Shown: one piece after another, positions 41,129 to 48,887 of the stretch
How the letters are laid out: each line of letters begins with the position of its first letter
Numbering within the stretch: position 1 is the stretch's first letter
Assembly (NCBI GenBank): GCA_040219085.1
Contig: JAVJTC010000029.1
Span: 124,001-188,000, forward strand
DNA: 64,000 bases
Origin: Acidimicrobiales bacterium
Lineage (GTDB): Bacteria; Actinomycetota; Acidimicrobiia; Acidimicrobiales; JAVJTC01
Reading direction: 5' to 3'
Program-made: the position numbers and the translations under genes
The notes under the pieces: model-generated
The model's input: only the letters and a program-made list of their open reading frames with translations
The model's database searches: none
Told to the model about the DNA's origin: nothing

Positions 41129-41914
41129 GTGAAGGAGAACCGCCTACGCGCGATGTTCGACGACGGCGGCACCGCGTTCGGCGCGTTCTGCAACACACCG
41201 TCCACCTACTCCGCGGAGGTGTTCGCCGACGAGGGCTTCGACTACGTCTGCATCGACACCCAGCACGGGCTGATCGGGTACGACTCGATGTGGCCGATGC
41301 TCCAGGCCATGCGGTTCGCCGACACGACGCCGCTGGTGCGGGTCCCCGACATCGCGGGGGGCTGGGCGGCCAAAGCCCTCGACGCCGGCGCCGAGGGCGT
41401 CATCTTCCCGATGATCGAGTCTGCGGACGACGCGGCACGCGCCGTGAGGGCCGTGCGCTACGCCCCCCAGGGAGCCCGGAGTTTCGGGCCGGTACGAGCG
41501 GGCATGCTCATCGGCTCCGACACCCATCACGCCAACCGCCAGAACATGTGCATCGTGATGATCGAGACGGTCGCCGGCGTCGAACACGCCCATGAGATCT
41601 GCGCCACCGAGGGCGTCGACGCCGTCTACATCGGCCCGGCGGACCTCGCCGTCTCCCTCGGAGTGCCCCGCGACGGCTGGTTCAGCGACGACCGGCACGT
41701 CTCAGCCATGTCGGCGGTGCGCGAGATGTGCGAACGCCACGGCGTCATCCCCGGCATCCACACCGCCGGGGGCGAACACGGCGCCTCGCTCGCCGCCGAG
41801 GGTTTCCGCATGCTCACCATCGCGATGGACACGACCGCCATCCGCATGACCGCTCAGGCCCAACTCGCCCACGTCCGCTCGGGCGACGCCACCGGAACCG
41901 GCCTGTACGGCTGA
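41129..41914 (+). CDS. HpcH/HpaI-type pyruvate aldolase
   Basis: Class II aldolase of 261 residues. The family features are IDTQHGLIGY with His46, RVPD with Arg71, MIET with Glu146 and GPADLAVSLG with Asp172, the last two binding the divalent metal. It cleaves 4-hydroxy-2-oxo acids to pyruvate (or a similar 2-oxo acid) and an aldehyde. Position after oxygenase-linked VOC and reductase genes fits the final cleavage step of an aromatic or heterocyclic pathway. GTG start. Confidence 0.9.
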   Translation: MKENRLRAMFDDGGTAFGAFCNTPSTYSAEVFADEGFDYVCIDTQHGLIGYDSMWPMLQAMRFADTTPLVRVPDIAGGWAAKALDAGAEGVIFPMIESADDAARAVRAVRYAPQGARSFGPVRAGMLIGSDTHHANRQNMCIVMIETVAGVEHAHEICATEGVDAVYIGPADLAVSLGVPRDGWFSDDRHVSAMSAVREMCERHGVIPGIHTAGGEHGASLAAEGFRMLTIAMDTTAIRMTAQAQLAHVRSGDATGTGLYG

Positions 41915-41924
41915 GCGTGCACCG

Positions 41925-42893
41925 ATGAAGGTCTTCGTCAGCCGCACCCTCCCCGGCGACACGATCGACGCGCTGCGTGCGACCCCCGGCCTCGACGTCG
42001 ACGTCTGGGAGAACATCACGCCGCCGCCGCGCGACGAGGTGGTGCGCAGGGTGGCGGGCTGCGACGGCCTGCTTTCCATGTTGACCGAGCGCGTCGACGA
42101 CGCCGTCTTCGATGCCGCACCGGACCTGCGGGTGGTGTCGAACATGGCGGTCGGCGTCGACAACATCGACGTCGCGGCCGCGACGGCGCGCGGCATCCCC
42201 GTCGGTCACACGCCGGGGATCCTGACCGACGCGACGGCCGACATCGCCTTCGCCCTGATCCTCGCCAGTCGCCGTCGCCTCGTCGAGGGTGTGGACCTCG
42301 TGCGTTCGGGCGGATGGGTCCCCTGGTACCCCGAGTTCATGGTCAGCCAGCCGGTCGCGGGTCAGACCCTCGGGCTGATCGGATACGGCCGGATAGCGCA
42401 GGCCGTGGCCCGCCGGGCCCGCGGGTTCGACATGGAGATCCTCGTCCACACCCGCACCCCACCCGATGACCCCGACGTCACCGCGGTGAGCCTCGAGGAC
42501 CTGCTGCGCCGGGCCGACATCGTCTCGCTGCACTGCCCGCTCACCCCCGAGACCCGTCACCTGATCGACGCGGACGCCCTCGCTGCGATGAAGACCACGG
42601 CCACCCTCGTCAACACCGCCCGCGGACCCGTCGTCGACGAGACGGCACTGGTCGCGGCGCTGCAGGACGGCACGATCGCCGGCGCGGGACTCGACGTCAC
42701 CGAAATCGAACCGCTGCCGGCCGACTCGCCACTTCCGTCGCTGACGAACTGCGTGGTCATCCCGCATCTCGGATCGGCCACCATCCCCACCCGGACGCTG
42801 ATGGCCGAGCGTGCTGTGACGAACCTTCTCGCCGGACTTGCCGGTGAGCCACTCCCCCACACCGTGAACCCCGGGGTCGGCAACTCCGACTGA
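41925..42893 (+). CDS. D-2-hydroxyacid dehydrogenase
   Basis: NAD(P)-dependent dehydrogenase of 322 residues. The dinucleotide-binding motif GYGRIA is at 153-158, and the catalytic residues are Arg233 (NTARG), Glu262 and His281 (IPHLGSAT). It is related to glyoxylate/hydroxypyruvate reductase. In this operon it could reduce the 2-oxo acid or glyoxylate released by the aldolase ten bases upstream. No separate promoter is seen. Confidence 0.9.
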   Translation: MKVFVSRTLPGDTIDALRATPGLDVDVWENITPPPRDEVVRRVAGCDGLLSMLTERVDDAVFDAAPDLRVVSNMAVGVDNIDVAAATARGIPVGHTPGILTDATADIAFALILASRRRLVEGVDLVRSGGWVPWYPEFMVSQPVAGQTLGLIGYGRIAQAVARRARGFDMEILVHTRTPPDDPDVTAVSLEDLLRRADIVSLHCPLTPETRHLIDADALAAMKTTATLVNTARGPVVDETALVAALQDGTIAGAGLDVTEIEPLPADSPLPSLTNCVVIPHLGSATIPTRTLMAERAVTNLLAGLAGEPLPHTVNPGVGNSD

Positions 42894-42900
42894 GCGATCT

Positions 42901-42951
42901 TGTGCTCTCAGCACATGGAGTGGCGACGTCCCACGCAATAGGCTCGGACGA
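42901..42951 (+). promoter_or_regulatory. Leaderless promoter with PucR-type activator box
   Basis: TGTGCT-CTC-AGCACA (42901-42915) is a perfect palindrome centred at -43 relative to the ATG at 42951. TAGGCT (42939-42944) lies six bases before that ATG, so the message is predicted leaderless. The layout equals that at 47006-47056. Confidence 0.6.
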
Positions 42952-44117
42952 TGGCGACTGACATCGGTATTCCGACCGCTCCGCAACTCGTCGACGAGAC
43001 CTCCGGCCTCGTACCACCGACACCGGACTCGCCGATGCTCCAGCCCTACGAGGTCTTCGACCGTGATCTCTTCGACCTGGAGATGGTGCGGGTCTTCGGC
43101 CGCTCATGGGTGTGGCTGGGCGACACCGAGGACCTCACCGAACCCGGCGACTACCTCACCGGACAGATCGGCTACCAGCCGGTCATCGTCATCCGCCAGG
43201 CGGACGGGTCGATACGCGGCTTCCTGAACAACTGCCGGCACCGGGCCGCGTCGATCGTCAGCGAGCCGCTGGGCAACTGCGGAAAGACGTTGACCTGCCC
43301 GTACCACAACTGGGCCTATTCGATCGACGGGACCCTGGTCGGCATCCCCGACAAGCCCCGCATGTACCCGGACGGCATCGACACGGACGAGTACGGCCTG
43401 GTCGAGATCCGCATCCACATCGCCTGGGACAAGCTCGTCTTCGGCTGCCTGTCGCGCCGGGCGCCCACCTTCGACGAGTGGATCGCACCGTTCGCACAGC
43501 GCTACGACCGCTACGGGTTCGGCGGGATGCACCGCTTCCACCGTGACCTGGACCAGACCTACCCGATCAACTGGAAGGCCTTCTGCGAGAACTCGAACGA
43601 CGACTACCACGTCCGGTTCGTGCACCGTCGCCTCAACGACGTCCGCAAGAGCCTCGACACCATCGTGCGCTTCGAGGGACGGACGTGTTCGGGCTACAAG
43701 CCCCACATCGTCGAGGTGGACGACCCGTCCGGCGGTCGCACCGACCTCGCCGAGACGGAACGCACCGGCCACTACGCCGACTTCATCTACCCGAACCTGA
43801 CGCCGCTGCCGTACGGCAACATGTTGATCGTCGTGCGGGCCGACCCGATCGCACCGGACCGTACCCGGCTGTTCTCGCGCATCTGGGGCTTCACGACCGA
43901 CATCGACGAGCAGAACGAGGTGCTCGCGCAACTCGAGATCACGAACAGGGAGGACACCGACATGGTCACGAACCTGATGTCCAACCTCCGCTCGCCGTTC
44001 TACCGGGTCGGCCCGCCGACCACCTGGGAAGGCCGCGCCGCCCATGTCATGCGGCTCGTCCGCAGCGACGTCGCCACGCCACTCGCCGACGACGAGTTCG
44101 TCGGATCGCCCGCCTGA
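42951..44117 (+). CDS. Rieske aromatic ring-hydroxylating oxygenase, alpha subunit
   Basis: Oxygenase of 388 residues. The Rieske centre is Cys95/His97 (CRHR) and Cys116/His119 (CPYH). The mononuclear iron ligands include His220 and His225 in NDDYHVRFVH. Its length and domain order fit the large subunit of ring-hydroxylating dioxygenases or of amine-demethylating Rieske enzymes. No beta subunit or reductase follows; instead a VOC protein gene starts 17 bases later, which could be a ring-cleaving or binding partner. Predicted leaderless, with an activator-type palindrome upstream. Confidence 0.9.
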   Translation: MATDIGIPTAPQLVDETSGLVPPTPDSPMLQPYEVFDRDLFDLEMVRVFGRSWVWLGDTEDLTEPGDYLTGQIGYQPVIVIRQADGSIRGFLNNCRHRAASIVSEPLGNCGKTLTCPYHNWAYSIDGTLVGIPDKPRMYPDGIDTDEYGLVEIRIHIAWDKLVFGCLSRRAPTFDEWIAPFAQRYDRYGFGGMHRFHRDLDQTYPINWKAFCENSNDDYHVRFVHRRLNDVRKSLDTIVRFEGRTCSGYKPHIVEVDDPSGGRTDLAETERTGHYADFIYPNLTPLPYGNMLIVVRADPIAPDRTRLFSRIWGFTTDIDEQNEVLAQLEITNREDTDMVTNLMSNLRSPFYRVGPPTTWEGRAAHVMRLVRSDVATPLADDEFVGSPA

Positions 44118-44134
44118 TCGCCCAGGAGATCACC

Positions 44135-44608
44135 ATGACAGAGACCACCGAGACACCCACCGAACAGCCGACCGGGCTGACCCACATCGCTCTCCCCGTG
44201 CGGAACCTCGCCGATCATCTGGCCTTCTACGAGCGCTACACGGACATGGTCGTCATCCACGAGCGTTTCGACGACACCACCGGGCTGCGCACCGCCTGGG
44301 TGGCCAACGAGAAGGACCGGACGACCGAGGGCGCTGCGACGTTCGTGATCGTCCTCATCGAGGGAAAGCTGCCCACCCAGATCACCGGCGACATCGTCGA
44401 GGAGTACGGCTTTCTCACCTCGATCTCCCACCTCGGGATCTCCGTCGAGTCACGAGCCGAGGTGGACCGCCTGGCAGCGATGGCCGAAGAGGACGGGTGC
44501 CTGCTGCTGGGGCCGATGTACCGCAACGAGGTCGTCGGCTACATCTGCGTCGTGAAGGACCCCGACGGCAACAACATCGAGTTCTCCGTGGAACAGGTTC
44601 TCGGCTGA
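44135..44608 (+). CDS. VOC family protein, possible ring-cleavage or glyoxalase enzyme
   Basis: Protein of 157 residues. LTHIALPVRNLADHLAFYERYTDMVVIHERFDD and FLTSISHLGISVESRAEVDRLAAMAEEDG with VVKDPDGNNIEFSVEQ are the two VOC modules; His in THIAL, His in SHLG and Glu in NIEFS are a complete metal triad. This is the pattern of glyoxalase I and also of small extradiol dioxygenases. It is cotranscribed with the Rieske oxygenase just upstream, which favours action on the oxygenase product. Confidence 0.85.
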   Translation: MTETTETPTEQPTGLTHIALPVRNLADHLAFYERYTDMVVIHERFDDTTGLRTAWVANEKDRTTEGAATFVIVLIEGKLPTQITGDIVEEYGFLTSISHLGISVESRAEVDRLAAMAEEDGCLLLGPMYRNEVVGYICVVKDPDGNNIEFSVEQVLG

Positions 44609-44613
44609 ACCGC

Positions 44614-45795
44614 TCAGCGCGCCGCGAACTCGGCGCGGACGTCGTCCAGCAACCCGTCGACGGTCCAGAGGTCCACGACGGTCGCGGCGAGCGCCTTGGC
44701 GCCGTCGATCACACCCCGGTCGCCACTGTCGGCCCCCGCATGGGCGACGAACTCGTGGGTGTGGATCGCGACGTCGTCGGGTGCGATCTTGACGACGGGA
44801 TGGATCGACGGCACGACCTGGCTGACGTTGCCCATGTCCGTGCTGCCGCCGACGACCACGGCACCGCCGGGCTCGACGGGCTCGCGGCCCAGGGCCCGGG
44901 CGTGCGTCAGATAGCAGTCGAGGAGCACCTCGTTGTCGATGATCTCCGCGTACATCGGTCCGCCTTCGCGGATCTCGATCTCGCACCCCGCCGCGCTGGC
45001 ACCGGCCTCCAGACACGCCCGCACCCGCGTCACGAGTTCCTCCAGGGACGCGACGGTCGACGACCTGACGTACCACTCGGCCTCGGTGTGCTCGGGCACG
45101 ATGTTGGCGATGTCACCGGCGCGGGTGAAGATCCCGTGGATCCGCTCGTCGTCGCGGATGTGTTGACGCAGCGCCGAAACCGCGTTGTAGCCGGCCACCG
45201 CGGCATCGAGGGCGTTGCGTCCCCTGTGGGGCGCAGCGGAGGCGTGCGCCGGGCGCCCCGTGTACGAGGCGATCAGGTGCGCACGCGCGAGCGACGGCAT
45301 GCGCGTCTGTTCGCTACCCCCGGGGTGGATCATCACCGCTGCGTCGACTCCGTCGAACACGCCCGCGTCGAGAAGGGCGACCTTGCCGCCCCCACCCTCC
45401 TCGGCGGGCGCCCCGACGACCACCACCCGGCCACCGAGGCGTTCGGCCAGCGCGGCGACCGACAGTCCGGCACCGAGCCCCGCAGCGGCGATCACGTTGT
45501 GCCCGCAGGCGTGGCCGATCCCCGGCAGCGCGTCGTACTCACACAGGATCGCGACCGTCGGGCCAGTGGTTCCCGCCCGGGCGACGAAGGCGGTCTCGAG
45601 TCCGGCGACGCCCGACTCGACCGCGAGGCCACCTGCCGCGAGGGCCTCGGTGAGGCGGGAGGCAGCGTGGTGCTCGGCGAAGCCCAGCTCCGGGTCGGCG
45701 TGGATCGCACGCGAAACGTCGATGAGGGTCGGGGCCAGGTCGTCCACCAGCGCGATGGCCTCGGCGGCGGGGCTGTCAGGATCGATGGCGGTCAC
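44614..45795 (-). CDS. M20-family amidohydrolase
   Basis: Metallopeptidase-fold amidohydrolase of 393 residues in the M20D group. It shows IHADPELGFAEHHA, CEYDALPGIGHACGHNV, GAPAEEGGGGKVALLDAG, and a dimerisation domain beginning SYTGRPAHASAAPHRGRNA. Relatives cleave N-acyl or aminobenzoyl amino acids. It is divergent from the PucR regulator gene, an arrangement suggesting that the regulator controls it. The GTG at 45795 has TACACT six bases upstream, giving a leaderless mRNA. Confidence 0.9.
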   Translation of the reverse strand: MTAIDPDSPAAEAIALVDDLAPTLIDVSRAIHADPELGFAEHHAASRLTEALAAGGLAVESGVAGLETAFVARAGTTGPTVAILCEYDALPGIGHACGHNVIAAAGLGAGLSVAALAERLGGRVVVVGAPAEEGGGGKVALLDAGVFDGVDAAVMIHPGGSEQTRMPSLARAHLIASYTGRPAHASAAPHRGRNALDAAVAGYNAVSALRQHIRDDERIHGIFTRAGDIANIVPEHTEAEWYVRSSTVASLEELVTRVRACLEAGASAAGCEIEIREGGPMYAEIIDNEVLLDCYLTHARALGREPVEPGGAVVVGGSTDMGNVSQVVPSIHPVVKIAPDDVAIHTHEFVAHAGADSGDRGVIDGAKALAATVVDLWTVDGLLDDVRAEFAAR

Positions 45796-45807
45796 GCGCC
45801 GAGTGTA
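45795..45807 (-). promoter_or_regulatory. Leaderless promoter of the M20 amidohydrolase
   Basis: Minus-strand TACACT (45807 to 45802) is six bases before the GTG start at 45795. Confidence 0.5.
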
Positions 45808-45824
45808 GGACCCGCCGGCATCCG

Positions 45825-47003
45825 GTGAACACGCTCGTTGCGGCCGCACTCGAGGGGGAGGGATGGGAGTCGCTCCTGGCCCGGCTCGAAGAACTGTGCG
45901 GCCATCGGTGCGCCCTGATCGCGGTGCACGGCGGAGTGCTCGCACAGCCGACCGGACCCGGTCCCGCCGTGAGCCGACCGGCGTCGGGAACGCCGGCATC
46001 CGACAGCACCGTCGGCGGACTCCGGGCGACCGACGTCGCTTCGGCCCACGGACACGACGGCCCGCTCGCAGCCACCACCACCGACGGGCGCGCCGTGGCG
46101 GTCTTCGCCGTCGCTGCAGGCCGGCGGCGCGTCGGCGCCCTCGCAGTGGAGATGCCCCACGACGAGATGCACGAGGACGGCGAGCTCTTCGCAGGGGCCA
46201 CGCTCGCTCTGGCCATCGCGGCGTCGCGTCGCGATGCGGAGGCGGCGGTGGTCGCCGACGAGGCGAGCGGGCTCATCGCGGAGCTGCGCTTCGGGTCCGG
46301 CCGCGATCCCGAGGCACTGCGCAGGTCCGCCGTGCGATTCGGCCTTCATCTCGACAGGCCGCACTCGGCTGTCGTCTTCGCCCACGAAGGTGCCAACTCC
46401 TCCGCGTGGACGGCGGCGGTGCGCTGGATCGAGACGCCGACGCTGCTCACCGACGACACGGCATGGACCATCCTTCCCGGCGACCCGTCAGCGGAACTGC
46501 ACCGGATCCGTGAGCGCCTCAACGGGATCGTCGGCGGTGACGACACCGTCGTCGCCGCGTCAGGTGCCACGGTCAGCGACATCAGCGCACTGCCGGGTTC
46601 CTTCAGGGAGGCGGAGATCCTGCTCGCGCTGACACGGAGCCGGCACGGGCTGATCGCCACGCCCGCCACCTCCGGGATCGACACGGTCCTTCTCGATGTG
46701 GACGGCGACCGACTCCGGACGTTCGTGACCGCGGCACTCGGCCCCGTCCTGAACGAACCGGCTCTGCTCGAGACGCTCGAGGTATGGATCGACGCCCGCG
46801 CGAGCCGGGTCGCAGCGGCCGAGGCACTCGACGTGCACCGCAACACCATCGGCTACCGGATCGGGCGGCTCCGGGCACTACTCGACGTCGACCTCGACGA
46901 CGCGATGACGACCCTGCGGTTGCGGACGGCTGTCGCCGCGCACCGCCTCCTCAGCGTCACCGACACCGGTCACGCTCCCCCCGGGGGGCCCCGAACCGAC
47001 TGA
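45825..47003 (+). CDS. PucR-family transcriptional regulator
   Basis: Regulator of 392 residues. The N-terminal half looks like a GAF-type sensory domain (EELCGHRCALIAVHGGVLA, TDGRAVAVFAVAAGRRRVGALAVEM). A central domain carries LRFGSGRDPEALRRSAVRFG. The C-terminal PucR helix-turn-helix is at about 326-375, with AAAEALDVHRNTIGYRIGRL followed by LDVDLDDAMTTLRLRTAVAAHR. PucR proteins activate catabolic genes for purines and other N-compounds in response to an intermediate. Its neighbours are a divergent M20 hydrolase and a downstream amidohydrolase whose promoter carries a palindrome also found upstream of the Rieske gene at 42951. Confidence 0.88.
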   Translation: MNTLVAAALEGEGWESLLARLEELCGHRCALIAVHGGVLAQPTGPGPAVSRPASGTPASDSTVGGLRATDVASAHGHDGPLAATTTDGRAVAVFAVAAGRRRVGALAVEMPHDEMHEDGELFAGATLALAIAASRRDAEAAVVADEASGLIAELRFGSGRDPEALRRSAVRFGLHLDRPHSAVVFAHEGANSSAWTAAVRWIETPTLLTDDTAWTILPGDPSAELHRIRERLNGIVGGDDTVVAASGATVSDISALPGSFREAEILLALTRSRHGLIATPATSGIDTVLLDVDGDRLRTFVTAALGPVLNEPALLETLEVWIDARASRVAAAEALDVHRNTIGYRIGRLRALLDVDLDDAMTTLRLRTAVAAHRLLSVTDTGHAPPGGPRTD

Positions 47004-47005
47004 TT

Positions 47006-47056
47006 CGTGCTCGGAGCACAGGGACCTCGACGAGCGGGGGATCTACCCTGTGCCCA
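47006..47056 (+). promoter_or_regulatory. Leaderless promoter with PucR-type activator box
   Basis: CGTGCT-CGG-AGCACA (47006-47020) is centred at -43 from the ATG at 47056; TACCCT (47044-47049) ends six bases before it. Box, spacing and start match those at 42901-42951. Confidence 0.6.
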
Positions 47057-48462
47057 TGTCCGACACCTCAGCCGGAAGCCAGGCCCCCGCCGATCTCCTC
47101 GTCAGCGGCGGTGACGTCGTGACCATGGCACCGAATCGCGAGGTCGTGTCCGGCGCCTCCATCGCGGTGCGGGACGGTGTCATCACCGAAATCGGCGAAC
47201 CCGGCCGCCTGCGTGTCGAGAACCCCGGCGCCGAGGTCATCGACGCCCGCGGCTGCATCGTCATCCCGGGAATGATCGACGCCCACCAGCACCTGACCGG
47301 CGACCCGCTCATCCGCAGCGCCATCCCGGACCTCCTGGCGCCGGGCCTGTCCATCTTCGAGTGGTCGGTCCCCGCCCACGGCGCCCATACGCCCGCAGAC
47401 GACGAGGTCGCCGCCACGTTGACGGCCCTGTCGTGCCTCAAGGCCGGCGTGACCACGGTGATCGAGGCAGGGACGGTCGCGCACCCGCGTTCGGCCGTAG
47501 CGGGGCTCGACGCCACCGGGATCCGCGCCACGATCGGCCGCTGGGGCTGGGATGAACCGGGCGTTCCCTTCACGGCGCCCGTCGACGAGGTTCTCGACGC
47601 CCAGCGCGAGCTCGTCGGGAACTGGCCGGCCGGCGGCCGGGTCGAGGGTTGGGTGACGCTGGTCGGCCACAGTCTCGCCAGCGACGAACTTCTCGGCGGC
47701 GCAGCCGAGTTGGCCCGCGAGCTCGGCGTGGGCATGACGATGCACATGTCGCCGACGTCGTCTGACCCGGAGTACTACGGCGAGAAATTCGGCCACCGCC
47801 CACTCGAGCACCTCGACTCACTCGGGGTCCTGTTCCCCGGACTCGTGCTCGCGCACGCCGTCTGGATCGACGACCTCGAGGTCTCGCTCGTCCTCGACCA
47901 CGACGTCGCCATCGCGTTCTGTCCCTGGGCGCATCTGCGCCTGGGACAGGGGGCGACCGTCGCCGGCCGTCATGCCGAGATCATGGAGGCCGGCGGAAGG
48001 ATCGCCCTCGGCTGCGACTCCTGCAACGCGGCCGATCACCACGACATCCTCTCCACCGCCGCGCTCGCCGCGGGGCTGGCCCGCGACACCCGGATCGACC
48101 CGACGCGGTTCGGCGCGCACCGTGCGCTGGAACTCGCCACGATCGACGGGGCCCGCGCCGTCGGCAAGGCGGACCTGGTCGGTTCGATCGAAGTGGGCAA
48201 GGCGGCCGACCTGGTCGTGATCGACGCGACCGGTATCGAATGGGCACCCCGGGGTGAGGTCGCCCTCCAGCTCGTGTGGGGTGGCGCCGGGCGTGACGTG
48301 CGTGACGTCGTGGTCGACGGCCGGGTCGTCGTCCGGGAGGGACGCTCGACGCTGCTCGACGAGGACGCCCTCATCGAGGCCGCCCACGACCGCCAGCGTG
48401 CACTGCTCGAGGCGACCGGGATCACGATCCCGAGCCCGTGGCCCCACACCGAACCGACCTGA
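47056..48462 (+). CDS. Amidohydrolase family protein, deaminase type
   Basis: Metal-dependent hydrolase of 468 residues, a paralogue of the one at 36883. Metal ligands are His77/His79 (DAHQH), a His in MTMHMSPTS, a His in LAHAVW and the Asp of GCDSCNA. HQHLTGDPLIRSAIPD is nearly the same as in the paralogue. It probably deaminates or opens a nitrogen heterocycle. ATG 47056 is preferred to GTG 47050 because the -10 box spacing makes it the predicted first codon of a leaderless message. A VOC gene follows, again as in the paralogous locus. Confidence 0.88.
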   Translation: MSDTSAGSQAPADLLVSGGDVVTMAPNREVVSGASIAVRDGVITEIGEPGRLRVENPGAEVIDARGCIVIPGMIDAHQHLTGDPLIRSAIPDLLAPGLSIFEWSVPAHGAHTPADDEVAATLTALSCLKAGVTTVIEAGTVAHPRSAVAGLDATGIRATIGRWGWDEPGVPFTAPVDEVLDAQRELVGNWPAGGRVEGWVTLVGHSLASDELLGGAAELARELGVGMTMHMSPTSSDPEYYGEKFGHRPLEHLDSLGVLFPGLVLAHAVWIDDLEVSLVLDHDVAIAFCPWAHLRLGQGATVAGRHAEIMEAGGRIALGCDSCNAADHHDILSTAALAAGLARDTRIDPTRFGAHRALELATIDGARAVGKADLVGSIEVGKAADLVVIDATGIEWAPRGEVALQLVWGGAGRDVRDVVVDGRVVVREGRSTLLDEDALIEAAHDRQRALLEATGITIPSPWPHTEPT

Positions 48463-48493
48463 ACCCCGAGAACCGACCGAATCGGAGACGACC

Positions 48494-48880
48494 ATGCCCA
48501 ACCCAGTGATCTTCGTCGACTGGCCGAGCCCCGATCCCGAGGCGACGTCGCAGTTCTACGCCGACCTCTTCGAGTGGGGCTTCAAGCGCCGACCAGCGGG
48601 CGAGTTCCACGAGGTGCTGCCCGGGGTCAAGCCCAACCTCGGCATCCACCGCGAAGATCGCCCGGTGCAGGGTGCGACCCCGCGGGTCTACGTCATGGTG
48701 GCCGATCCCCCGGCGATGCTCGCGAAGGCGATCGAGATGGGCGCCACCAAGCTGTGGGACGAGGTGTACTGGGAGGAGTTCGACGGTCGCCACGCCGGCT
48801 TCCGGGATCCGTGGGGCAACGAGATCGTGCTGTGGCGCGACAAGGGCACCTACACGCCCGGCGCCGCATCGGAGAGCTGA
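48494..48880 (+). CDS. VOC family protein
   Basis: Protein of 128 residues, VOC fold. NPVIFVDWPSPDPEATSQFYADLFEWGFKRRPAGEFHEVLPG is closely related to the start of the VOC protein at 38367; the second module has VYVMVADPPAMLAKAIEMGATKLWD and AGFRDPWGNEIVLWRD. It lies 31 bases after the amidohydrolase and seven bases before the hydroxyacid oxidase, so it belongs to this operon. Reaction unknown. Confidence 0.85.
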   Translation: MPNPVIFVDWPSPDPEATSQFYADLFEWGFKRRPAGEFHEVLPGVKPNLGIHREDRPVQGATPRVYVMVADPPAMLAKAIEMGATKLWDEVYWEEFDGRHAGFRDPWGNEIVLWRDKGTYTPGAASES

Positions 48881-48887
48881 ACACCAC

